Below are positions 1-7,310 of a DNA stretch of 64,000 nucleotides, in pieces. The notes beneath the pieces are model-generated. The model saw only the letters and a list, made by a program, of their open reading frames with translations, ran no database searches and had not been told where the DNA came from. The stretch lies in NCBI GenBank assembly GCA_944349855.1, contig CALVNS010000001.1, forward strand, positions 51,162-115,161, in the 5' to 3' direction. Numbering within the stretch: the stretch's first letter is position 1; each line of letters begins with the position of its first letter. The translations under genes and the position numbers were made by a program. This DNA is from an uncultured Eubacteriales bacterium. GTDB taxonomy: Bacteria; Bacillota; Clostridia; Christensenellales; Aristaeellaceae.

Positions 1-1421
1 TAGTAGAAGGCCAGAATCTGTTCGTACGTCATGCCGTACTGCTGCGCCATCCACTCCGCGCCGCGCTGGCTCAGGCCCACACCGTGGCCGTAGCGCCGCG
101 CCTCGACGACAAACGCGTCGTCCGTCTCGCGCACGGTCCAGATCTCATTCGCATCCTGATTGATCGACAGGTTCATCGCCCGCTCCGCATCCGGGAAGGC
201 GGGCAGGTCGATCGTGACCGTGCCGCCCAGCGAGGCAAAGTCCTCCAGTGCGGGCGTGGGCGCGGGGCTGGGCGTCGGCGAGGGCGTGGCCGACGCAGCC
301 GGGGCGGCAAACAGGTCGTCCGCCTCGGACGAAGCGGCCGCCGTTGCGGTCGCCTGCGGCTCGCCCAACACGCGGCGGCCGGAGACGCGCAGCGTCAGGC
401 TCATGCGCGACATGACGCGCGAGGGCTCCGCAAAGAGCGGCGTGTGCAGCTGCACGCCCACCACCTCGTCCACGCGCACGTTTTCCGGCGCGGTGTCCAT
501 GGACAGCGCCTCCAGCTGCTCGCTGAGCGAAAGGACGATCAGTTCGTGCAGCGCCGCGCCCACCCCCGCCTCACCGGGCGACTTGGGGATGCTGTAGGCG
601 CGCACGACGCTCTGCGGGTTTTCCAGGTCGTAGGGATCGTCGACCATGGCGATGTAGCCGTAGTCGCCCCCGCCGCTCCAGACGTTTTCGACCAGCTCGG
701 TCTGGCCGCCGTTGCTGGCGGAATAGTAGCACTCGGCCAGGCGACCATTATAGTATCCGCACACGCCCGCCGTCTGCTCAACGGCCGCGATGGCATTGGG
801 ATAGGCGGGATTCATGCCGCGGAAGACCTGGTCGTTGGTCGTATCCACGACGTCGTAGTCCCCGCTCGAGCCGATCTTGCGCAGGACGTACGTGCGCGCG
901 GCGACGGCCTGCGCCTTGAGCGCCTCGATGGGAAAGCTGTCGCTCATCTCATAGGGCACGACGCCCAGCAGGTAGTCCTCCACGTCGATGGTCAGCACCG
1001 GCCGGATGACGCCCTGCGACGCGGTCAGCAGCAGGTCGCCCTCATAGAGGTTGCTCCCGCCCTGCAGGCGCATGCCGTTTTCCTCGCCCTCCTGCGCCGC
1101 GTGGCGCGTGAATGCGACCTGCCCGCCCAGGTTGACCGTCATGCCCTCGTAGTGCAGAATCAGCTGCCCGTCGCGCAGCGTCACAGACACCTCCGCCCCG
1201 CGTGGAAAGGTCAGCAGATCGCCCTCGCCCGCCGCATACACGCCGTCAAAGCGGATGTGCATCTCATCCTCAATCTGCAGGCGGCTGAGCAGCACGCGCA
1301 CGCGGCTGTCCCCGCCCTCTGCGGCGGTAGGCGACGCCGGGTGCAGCGCAGGCAGCACGCACAGCGCCAGGGCCAGCACAGCCAGCGCGGCGCGCACAAT
1401 TCGGGTCCGTTTCGTCTGCAA
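1..1421 (-). CDS. SpoIID/LytB-domain protein (partial, C-terminus beyond left edge)
   Basis: This is a stage II sporulation protein D-like secreted protein, a family of lytic transglycosylases that cleave denuded glycan strands during engulfment (family knowledge). The visible 473 codons start with a basic stretch and a hydrophobic signal/anchor segment (residues about 10-25). A SpoIID core follows (YLLGVVPYEM, then the ALKAQAVAARTY segment). A Pro/Thr/Ala-rich low-complexity linker comes next, and then the hallmark GHGVGLSQRGA motif near the window edge. The TTG start at 1421 is chosen because AGGAGAG lies 8 nt upstream; an in-frame ATG at 1451 has no well-placed site. It follows ppa on the same strand with no obvious terminator between, so read-through is possible. 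Family assignment is strong; whether it is SpoIID itself or a LytB-like paralogue is open. Confidence 0.88.
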   Translation of the reverse strand, partial: MQTKRTRIVRAALAVLALALCVLPALHPASPTAAEGGDSRVRVLLSRLQIEDEMHIRFDGVYAAGEGDLLTFPRGAEVSVTLRDGQLILHYEGMTVNLGGQVAFTRHAAQEGEENGMRLQGGSNLYEGDLLLTASQGVIRPVLTIDVEDYLLGVVPYEMSDSFPIEALKAQAVAARTYVLRKIGSSGDYDVVDTTNDQVFRGMNPAYPNAIAAVEQTAGVCGYYNGRLAECYYSASNGGQTELVENVWSGGGDYGYIAMVDDPYDLENPQSVVRAYSIPKSPGEAGVGAALHELIVLSLSEQLEALSMDTAPENVRVDEVVGVQLHTPLFAEPSRVMSRMSLTLRVSGRRVLGEPQATATAAASSEADDLFAAPAASATPSPTPSPAPTPALEDFASLGGTVTIDLPAFPDAERAMNLSINQDANEIWTVRETDDAFVVEARRYGHGVGLSQRGAEWMAQQYGMTYEQILAFY

Positions 1422-1514
1422 GATGATGTCTCTCCTTTTCGCCTCACGCATGCGCAAGGGGGTTTCACTCCTAATGACGAACGAGCGGGCCATTTTGTTG
1501 AATGTTTTTCGCGC

Positions 1515-2048
1515 TTACTTTGCGCCGAATTTCTCGCCATAGCGCTCAATGGCCTGGGCGATCGCGCGCACGGCATGGTCGCGGTCGGTCGCCTGGCGCA
1601 CGACCGTATTTTTGCCTTCCAGGCCTTTATAGACGGTGAAGAAGTGCCCCATCTCCTCCAGCACGTGCGCGGGCAGCTGGCTGATGTCGAACATGTAGTT
1701 GTAGTTCGGATCGCCCAGCGGCACGGCGATGATCTTCTCATCCCGCTCCTCGCCATCGACCATCTCGATCATGCCGATGGGCCGGCAGGCCACGAGTGTC
1801 AGCGGTTCGATCGCCTCGCTGCACAGCACCAGCACGTCCAGCGGGTCGTCGTCCTGCGCGTACGTGCGCGGGATAAAGCCGTAGTTGGCCGGGTAGTGCG
1901 TGGAGGTGTACAGCACGCGGTCCAGCCTGAGCAACCCCGTCTCCTTGTCCAGCTCGTACTTGTTCTTGCAGCCCTTCTTGATCTCGATCACCGCCAGGAA
2001 GCGCTCCGGGGTGATCTTCTCGGGGGATACGTCATGCCAAATGTTCAT
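1515..2048 (-). CDS. ppa: inorganic pyrophosphatase (family I)
   Basis: Soluble cytosolic enzyme hydrolysing pyrophosphate to two phosphates, pulling biosynthetic reactions forward. The 177 residues match the usual 170-180 length of bacterial family I enzymes. Seen: the substrate segment KNKYELDKETG, the tyrosines and prolines of YPANYGFIPRT, and the metal-binding acidic signature DDDPLDVLVL, followed by the ERDEKIIAVP strand. The ATG at 2048 is preceded by AAGGAGAG with 7 nt spacing. A longer upstream reading is open but has no ribosome binding site and runs over the promoter. It has its own sigma-A promoter (2098-2126) and is divergent from feoA. Confidence 0.96.
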   Translation of the reverse strand: MNIWHDVSPEKITPERFLAVIEIKKGCKNKYELDKETGLLRLDRVLYTSTHYPANYGFIPRTYAQDDDPLDVLVLCSEAIEPLTLVACRPIGMIEMVDGEERDEKIIAVPLGDPNYNYMFDISQLPAHVLEEMGHFFTVYKGLEGKNTVVRQATDRDHAVRAIAQAIERYGEKFGAK

Positions 2049-2097
2049 GCCCCATCTCTCCTTCGTAAGCCCGTCGTATCGGATCAGACATCTTAAA

Positions 2098-2126
2098 TAT
2101 ATACACGCAAATGCCCTGCGCGTCAA
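2098..2126 (-). promoter_or_regulatory. sigma-A promoter of ppa
   Basis: On the minus strand, TTGACG (2121-2126) and TATATA (2098-2103) are separated by exactly 17 bp, about 50 bp upstream of the ppa start. Confidence 0.75.
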
Positions 2127-2163
2127 GCCTTTTCGCCGGTCCCCATTTTTCGCAATGTTACCC

Positions 2164-2192
2164 TTGACAAACATTCTGCAGATGTCTATGAT
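2164..2192 (+). promoter_or_regulatory. sigma-A promoter of the feoAB operon
   Basis: TTGACA (2164-2169) and TATGAT (2187-2192) are 17 bp apart, about 55 bp before feoA. The -10 and the region downstream contain a loose inverted repeat, ATGATA...TATCAT (2188-2217), which could be an operator for a metal regulator; see findings. Confidence 0.8.
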
Positions 2193-2245
2193 AATAACCG
2201 GCAATATGGCATATCATCGGGGGAAGACAAGAGGGAGGAATTCGC

Positions 2246-2476
2246 ATGACGCTGGATCAGCTGCCCATTGGCAAGAGCGCCCGGATCACGCGGGTCGGCG
2301 GCGAGGGCGCACTGCGCTGCCGCCTGCTGGACATGGGGCTCATTCCGCGCACTGAGGTCACGATGCGCAAGGTCGCGCCCATGGGCGACCCCATCGAGCT
2401 GCGGCTGCGCGGCTATGAACTCACGCTGCGCCTGGAAGACGCAAGCAAGATCGAAATTGAGGAGATGCGCGCATGA
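2246..2476 (+). CDS. feoA: ferrous iron transport protein A
   Basis: Small cytosolic SH3-like protein (76 aa) that works with FeoB in Fe(II) uptake. Seen: the typical N-terminus (LDQLPIGKSARI), the L-x-x-x-GL turn around residues 27-32 (LLDMGLIPRTEV), a GDPIELRLRGYELTLR core and a short acidic end. The ATG follows GAGGGAGG with good spacing. Its stop overlaps the feoB start by 4 nt (ATGA), so the two are translationally coupled. Length and order are standard for Firmicutes feo operons. Confidence 0.95.
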   Translation: MTLDQLPIGKSARITRVGGEGALRCRLLDMGLIPRTEVTMRKVAPMGDPIELRLRGYELTLRLEDASKIEIEEMRA

Positions 2477-4476
2477 TTTTTGCACTGGCAGGCAATCAGA
2501 ATTGCGGCAAGACGACGCTGTTCAACCAACTGACGGGCTCCAACCAGCACGTTGGAAACTTTCCCGGCGTCACGGTCGACCAGAAGAGCGGCACGATCCG
2601 CGGGCATAAGGACATGACCGTCGTCGATCTGCCGGGCATCTATTCCATCCGTCCCTATTCGGCCGAGGAGATCGTCACGCGCGACTTTCTGCTCAGCGGG
2701 CATCCCGACGGCATCATCAACATCATCGACGCGACGAACATCGAGCGCAACCTCTACCTGACGCTGCAGCTGATCGAGCTGGGCCTGCCGATGGTGCTGG
2801 CGCTGAACATGATGGACGAGGTGCGCGCCAACGGCGGCTCGGTGGACGTGCGCGCGCTCAGCGAAGAGCTGGGCATTCCGGTCGTGCCAATCAGCGCAGC
2901 GAAAAACGACGGCATTGAAGAGCTCGTGCGTACGGCCGAGCGCGCCGTACGGGAGCACCTCGTGCCCAAGCGCGTGGACTTTTGCAGCGGCGCGGTGCAC
3001 CGCTGTATCCACGCCATCACGCACCTGATCGAGGACCACGCCCAGCAGATCGGCGTCAACCCGCGCTTTGCGGCCACGAAGGTCGTGGAAAGCGACGCGC
3101 CGATGATCGAGGCGCTGCACCTCAACCGCAACGAGCTGGACATGCTCGAGCACAGCATCACAGAGATGGAGGCCGACGTCGGGCTGGACCGCAACGCCGC
3201 CATGGCCGACATGCGCTATGCGTTCATCGAGCAGCTGTGCCGCAAGACCGTAGAGAAGTGCCAGGAGAGCCGGGAGCACCGGCGCAGCGTGGCCATCGAC
3301 AGCGTGCTGACGCACCGGATATTTGCGATTCCGATCTTTTTGTGCATCATGCTGCTGGTGTTCTACCTGACGTTCGGCGTGATCGGCCAGGCGCTCAGCG
3401 CGCTGATGAGCCTAGGCATCGACGCGCTGACGGGTCTGACCGACACCGCGCTGACGGCCTACGGGCTCAATCCCGTCGTGCACAGCCTGGTCATCGACGG
3501 CGTGTTCGCGGGCGTGGGCAGCGTGCTGTCGTTCCTGCCCATCATCGTGACGCTGTTCTTCTTCCTGTCCATTCTCGAAGACAGCGGCTACATGGCGCGC
3601 GTGGCGTTCGTCATGGACAAGATTTTGCGCAAGATCGGCCTGTCGGGCCGCAGCTTTGTGCCCATGCTGGTGGGCTTTGGCTGCTCCGTGCCCGCCATCA
3701 TGGCCACGCGCACGCTCTCCAGCGAGCGCGACCGGCGCATGACCATCCTGTTGACGCCCTTCATGAGCTGCAGCGCCAAGCTGCCGATCTACGCGGTGTT
3801 TTCGGCGGCATTCTTCCCCGGACGTGAGCCGCTGGTGATGATCGGTCTGTACGTGATGGGCATGGTCATGGGCGTGCTGCTGGGGCTCCTGCTCAAGCGC
3901 ACCGCATTTCGAGGCAACCCCGTGCCCTTCGTAATGGAGCTGCCCAACTACCGCTTCCCCTCGCTGCGCTCCGTACTGCTGCTGATGTGGGACAAGGCCA
4001 AAGACTTCATCGTGCGCGCGTTCACGATCATCTTCACTGCGACGATCGTCATCTGGTTCTTGCAGACGTTTGACCTGCGCCTCAACGTCGTGTCCGACAG
4101 CGCCGAGAGCCTGCTGGCCTCTCTGGGACGCCTGATCGCGCCGCTGTTCGCGCCGCTGGGCTTCAGCGACTGGCGCGTATCCACGGCGCTGATCACGGGC
4201 TTCACGGCCAAGGAGGCCGTCGTGAGCACGCTGGCGGTCCTGACGGGCACCAGCATCGCCAATCTGGGTCCTGCGCTGGCTGCGTTCTTCACCCCGGTCA
4301 CGGCGTTCAGCTTCCTGACGTTCACGCTGCTGTACACGCCTTGCGTGGCCGCCATCGCCGCCGTACGCCGCGAGATGCGCTCACGCACTGCCGCCGTCTG
4401 TGTTTCAGTGCTGCAGTGCGTCATCGCCTGGGTGGCCGCATTCGTCGTCTACCGGATCGCAGGTCTGTTCTTCTGA
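2473..4476 (+). CDS. feoB: ferrous iron transport GTPase FeoB
   Basis: Inner-membrane Fe(II) transporter with an N-terminal G domain. Seen: G1 GNQNCGKT (residues 7-14), G3 DLPG (52-55), G4 NMMD (112-115), a helical insertion domain, and a polytopic C-terminal half with the paired gate regions (for example SGRSFVPMLVGFGCS and the TGFTAKEAVVSTL segment). At 667 aa it is near the short end of the family range. It sits in an operon with feoA and with a small Cys-rich membrane peptide downstream, the common Gram-positive arrangement. Confidence 0.97.
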   Translation: MIFALAGNQNCGKTTLFNQLTGSNQHVGNFPGVTVDQKSGTIRGHKDMTVVDLPGIYSIRPYSAEEIVTRDFLLSGHPDGIINIIDATNIERNLYLTLQLIELGLPMVLALNMMDEVRANGGSVDVRALSEELGIPVVPISAAKNDGIEELVRTAERAVREHLVPKRVDFCSGAVHRCIHAITHLIEDHAQQIGVNPRFAATKVVESDAPMIEALHLNRNELDMLEHSITEMEADVGLDRNAAMADMRYAFIEQLCRKTVEKCQESREHRRSVAIDSVLTHRIFAIPIFLCIMLLVFYLTFGVIGQALSALMSLGIDALTGLTDTALTAYGLNPVVHSLVIDGVFAGVGSVLSFLPIIVTLFFFLSILEDSGYMARVAFVMDKILRKIGLSGRSFVPMLVGFGCSVPAIMATRTLSSERDRRMTILLTPFMSCSAKLPIYAVFSAAFFPGREPLVMIGLYVMGMVMGVLLGLLLKRTAFRGNPVPFVMELPNYRFPSLRSVLLLMWDKAKDFIVRAFTIIFTATIVIWFLQTFDLRLNVVSDSAESLLASLGRLIAPLFAPLGFSDWRVSTALITGFTAKEAVVSTLAVLTGTSIANLGPALAAFFTPVTAFSFLTFTLLYTPCVAAIAAVRREMRSRTAAVCVSVLQCVIAWVAAFVVYRIAGLFF

Positions 4477-4495
4477 TTGCAAAGGATGTGATCGC

Positions 4496-4690
4496 ATGAA
4501 TCTGCCGGACGTCGTCGTCCTGCTCGCGGTTGGCGCGGCGCTCGCGCTGGCCATTCGCGCCATGCGCCGGGGCGCGGGCCGCTGTGGCGGCGGTTGCATC
4601 GGCTGTCCGCACGCGGGCGCGTGCCATGCCGCCCCGCGCAATTCGCAGGGAAAGGAGGATTCCACATGTCCGAACCGCTCCAGACCCTGA
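4496..4690 (+). CDS. FeoB-associated Cys-rich membrane peptide
   Basis: A 64-residue peptide. One N-terminal membrane helix (about residues 5-20) is followed by a short basic stretch and a Cys-rich tail with the pattern C-GGG-C-IG-C-PHAGA-C. This is the look of the small FeoB-associated Cys-rich proteins found after feoB in Gram-positive bacteria, proposed to help Fe(II) handling at the membrane (family knowledge; mechanism not established). AAAGGA precedes the ATG. The last 25 nt overlap the start of cobB, and the cobB ribosome binding site lies inside this gene. Confidence 0.8.
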   Translation: MNLPDVVVLLAVGAALALAIRAMRRGAGRCGGGCIGCPHAGACHAAPRNSQGKEDSTCPNRSRP

Positions 4691-5385
4691 AGGATTGGGT
4701 GCAGCAGAGCCGCCGGATCGTCTTTTTCGGCGGGGCAGGCGTCTCCACCGAGAGCGGCATTCCCGACTTTCGCAGCGAGGACGGCCTGTACCGCCAGCGC
4801 TACGCCTATCCGCCCGAGACGATCCTCAGCCACACGTTTTTCGTGCGCCATCCGGAGGAGTTCTTCCGCTTCTACCGTGAGAAGATGCTCTTCACGGACA
4901 AACAGCCCAACGCCGCCCACCGCAAGCTCGCGCAGTGGGAGCGCGAAGGCCGGCTCAGCGCCGTCGTCACGCAGAACATCGACGGCCTGCACCAGGCGGC
5001 CGGCAGCCGCAATGTCCTGGAGCTGCACGGCAGCGTGCACCGCAACCACTGCATGCGCTGCGGCCGCGCCTTTTCGCTCGACTATGTGAAGGAGAGCGAG
5101 GGCGTGCCCCGCTGCCCGTGCGGCGGCATCGTCAAGCCCGACGTCGTGCTCTATGAGGAGTCGTTGGACGGGGAGACGATTGAGCGCGCCGTGGCGGCCA
5201 TCGCATCGGCGGACCTGCTCATCGTCGGCGGCACGTCGCTGACCGTCTACCCGGCCGCCGGCTTTGTGGATCTGTTCCGCGGCGAACGCCTGGCGCTGAT
5301 CAACAAGAGCCCTACGCCCAAGGACGCCGCCGCCGGCCTCATCCTGCGCGCGCCCATCGGCGAGGTCTTCTCCCAACTTCCCTAA
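4666..5385 (+). CDS. cobB: NAD-dependent protein deacylase, Sir2 family
   Basis: Sirtuin that removes acyl groups from lysines using NAD+. The 239 residues carry the Rossmann NAD loop GGAGVSTESGIPDFR (about 22-36), the TQNID segment with the following GLH, the catalytic His in ELHGS, and a four-Cys zinc module (two Cys in HCMRCG, two in RCPCGG), then KPDVVLYEE and the GTSLTVYPAAG ribose loop. The ATG at 4666 has AAAGGAGG immediately upstream with ideal spacing. It is the last gene of the feo transcription unit and is followed by a strong terminator. Linkage to iron uptake is seen; a functional link is inference. Confidence 0.93.
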   Translation: MSEPLQTLKDWVQQSRRIVFFGGAGVSTESGIPDFRSEDGLYRQRYAYPPETILSHTFFVRHPEEFFRFYREKMLFTDKQPNAAHRKLAQWEREGRLSAVVTQNIDGLHQAAGSRNVLELHGSVHRNHCMRCGRAFSLDYVKESEGVPRCPCGGIVKPDVVLYEESLDGETIERAVAAIASADLLIVGGTSLTVYPAAGFVDLFRGERLALINKSPTPKDAAAGLILRAPIGEVFSQLP

Positions 5386-5389
5386 GCGG

Positions 5390-5433
5390 AAAGGCGCCGG
5401 CAGCCCCTTCGGGCCGCCGGCGCCTTTCTTTTT
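5390..5433. terminator. bidirectional terminator between cobB and the hydrolase
   Basis: A 12-bp perfect stem (5390-5401 with 5416-5427) is followed by a T-run on the plus strand and preceded by A residues, so it can serve both convergent genes. Confidence 0.85.
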
Positions 5434-5436
5434 TGT

Positions 5437-6381
5437 TCAGGCCATCCCGGCCTTCTGCATGAGCCGCACGACGGCCGCCTCATAGGATGCCGGGTCGGTG
5501 TGATAGCTCAGCGCGTGCGCCGCGCCCGGCACGATGAGCAGCTCCTTGTCCGTCCGGCAGGCCGCGTACAGGCGATGAACCATCTCGGTGGGCACAAACG
5601 TATCGTCTGCTCCATGGACGAACAGAAACGGCACCTTCGCCCGCGCCACCTGGCGCAGCGCGCTGCACTGTTTGAAGCCGTATCCCCCGCGCAGGCGGCA
5701 GATCGCGCTGGCGATGGGCAGGATCGGATAGACCGGCAGGTGGAACATCTTGCGGATCTGCGTGGAGAATTCGTCCCACGCGCTGGTGTAGCCACAGTCG
5801 GCCACAACGCCGCGCACCTGCTTGGGTAGTTCCTCGCCCGCGGCCATCATGACCGTCGCCGCGCCCATCGACACGCCGTGCAGCAGGATGCGGCATGCCG
5901 GCCCCAGGCGCGCGACAGCCTCCTCGCACCAGCGGCACACATCCAGCCTGTCGGGCCAGCCAAAGCCCACGACGCGTCCGTCGCTCTCTCCGTGCGCGCG
6001 GTTGTCCACCAGCAGCAGCCCGACGCCCCGGTCCAGGTAGAACCGCGCAAACGCCGCGAACTCGTTGAGTCCCGTGCTCCGGTAACCGTGCACGCACAGC
6101 GCCACGCGCCCATCGGGCCGGTCGGCCGGGAAATAATATGCGCGCAGCTTCAGGCCGTCAAAGGCCTCCGTCTCCCAACGCTCATGCGGTCGCTCCAGCA
6201 GCACGCGCTTGCAGGCCAGCGCATGGCGGCGATAGGTCAGCCAGGCGCTCGACTCCTTTTTTTCGTCGTCCTCGCCCGGCTCGATGGTCGGCTTGCGCGT
6301 GAGCATCAGTTCAAAGAGCAGCACGGCCACTGCGACGCACAGCGCCGCCAGCACGACCGCTGCGATGATGGCGATCTTCAC
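5437..6381 (-). CDS. membrane-anchored alpha/beta hydrolase
   Basis: A 314-aa serine hydrolase of the alpha/beta fold with an N-terminal uncleaved-looking membrane segment (residues 3-27). Seen: oxyanion strand CVHGYRSTG, an NRAHGESDG turn, nucleophile elbow HGVSMGA, acidic residue in HGADDTFVP and catalytic His in GAAHALSY. This resembles YfhR/BEM46-type hydrolases; the substrate cannot be read from sequence. Its ATG overlaps the stop of the upstream phosphatase-family gene by 4 nt (ATGA), so the two are coupled. It is transcribed from the promoter at 7210-7238. Confidence 0.85.
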   Translation of the reverse strand: MKIAIIAAVVLAALCVAVAVLLFELMLTRKPTIEPGEDDEKKESSAWLTYRRHALACKRVLLERPHERWETEAFDGLKLRAYYFPADRPDGRVALCVHGYRSTGLNEFAAFARFYLDRGVGLLLVDNRAHGESDGRVVGFGWPDRLDVCRWCEEAVARLGPACRILLHGVSMGAATVMMAAGEELPKQVRGVVADCGYTSAWDEFSTQIRKMFHLPVYPILPIASAICRLRGGYGFKQCSALRQVARAKVPFLFVHGADDTFVPTEMVHRLYAACRTDKELLIVPGAAHALSYHTDPASYEAAVVRLMQKAGMA

Positions 6382-7166
6382 GGGGTTTCGCCGCCCTTCA
6401 CGCCCTCGACGAGCGCCTTCAGCGCATCAAACGCCTGCGGCGGCGCGGCCAGCACGCCGATGGGCCGCTCAAAGCCCCATACGTCAGGCGCAATCGCGCC
6501 CACGCGCCCGCCCGCCTCCTGCACGATCAAGGAGCCCGCGGCATAGTCCCAGGGCGAGAGGCGCAGCTCGAAGTAGCCCTCAAAGCGGCCCGCAGCCACG
6601 CCGCACAGGTCCAGCGCAGCGCTGCCGGAGCGGCGCACGTCGCAGCAAGCGAGAAAGACCGCCTTCGCAGCCGCGAAGCTGCGATCGGTCAGCTCCAGGT
6701 TATAGGGCGCCGTGCCGAACGCGATGACGCCGCGGTCAAACGCGCGCTCGCTGACGCGGATCTCCCGCCCGTTCAGGCGAGCTCCGCCGCCCACCCGCGC
6801 GGCAAACAGCTCGTCCGCATAGGGATCGTAGACCGCGCCCAGCACGGGGCGCCCATCCCGCAGCAGCGCGACGGACACCGCGCTGTGGCGCAGGCCGCTG
6901 ATGAAGTTCTGCGTGCCGTCGATCGGATCGATCACCCATGCGTATCCGTCCGGCGCGGCCTCGTTCTGCTTCTCCTCCGCGATGAACCGCGCGCCCGCCA
7001 GCATCGGCGTCAGCGCCTCGATGAGCTGCGCCTGCACGGCCTCGTCCAGATTGGTCACAAAGTTGGCGTGCCCTTCCTTCTCGCGCACGCGCACCTCGCC
7101 GGCGTTCAGCATGCGCATGCCCGCCGCACGCGCGGCCTCGCACACGCCCAACAGCAGATCATCCAT
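6378..7166 (-). CDS. inositol monophosphatase family protein
   Basis: Mg-dependent sugar/inositol phosphatase of the FIG superfamily, 262 aa. Seen: metal-binding Glu in FIAEEKQ, the signature WVIDPIDGTQNF, and the C-terminal SPWDYAAGSLI-EAGG motif. Relatives act on inositol phosphates, fructose-1,6-bisphosphate or PAP; which one applies here is not decidable. The ATG at 7166 has CGGAGG upstream with 10 nt spacing. First gene of a two-gene operon. Confidence 0.9.
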   Translation of the reverse strand: MDDLLLGVCEAARAAGMRMLNAGEVRVREKEGHANFVTNLDEAVQAQLIEALTPMLAGARFIAEEKQNEAAPDGYAWVIDPIDGTQNFISGLRHSAVSVALLRDGRPVLGAVYDPYADELFAARVGGGARLNGREIRVSERAFDRGVIAFGTAPYNLELTDRSFAAAKAVFLACCDVRRSGSAALDLCGVAAGRFEGYFELRLSPWDYAAGSLIVQEAGGRVGAIAPDVWGFERPIGVLAAPPQAFDALKALVEGVKGGETP

Positions 7167-7209
7167 CCGTATCAACCTCCGATCGCGGGCCCTGCGGCCC
7201 TTCGAGCCC

Positions 7210-7238
7210 ATTCTATCAACCGCTCCGGACGCTGTCAA
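7210..7238 (-). promoter_or_regulatory. sigma-A promoter of the phosphatase/hydrolase pair
   Basis: Minus strand TTGACA (7233-7238), 17-bp spacer, TAGAAT (7210-7215); divergent from the beta-galactosidase promoter. Confidence 0.75.
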
Positions 7239-7279
7239 CCGCTTTTTCATTCGCCGCTCTATCGTATATTTCCGCTTTC

Positions 7280-7288
7280 TGCTATAAT
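7280..7288 (+). promoter_or_regulatory. extended -10 promoter of the beta-galactosidase
   Basis: TGCTATAAT matches an extended -10 element; no good -35 is visible 17 bp upstream. It lies about 22 bp before the GTG start codon. Confidence 0.6.
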
Positions 7289-7310
7289 GAACCCAAAGGA
7301 GGTATGGACC

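Noticed and set aside
84-2096. Long open plus-strand frame opposite spoIID and ppa
   Set aside because: Its protein is an Arg/His/Ala-rich shadow with no domain. The minus strand carries clear SpoIID and pyrophosphatase motifs. GC-rich codons create long antisense frames throughout the window.
2193-2245. Riboswitch in the feoA leader
   Set aside because: The leader is about 50 nt and has no multi-helix fold that I can recognise.
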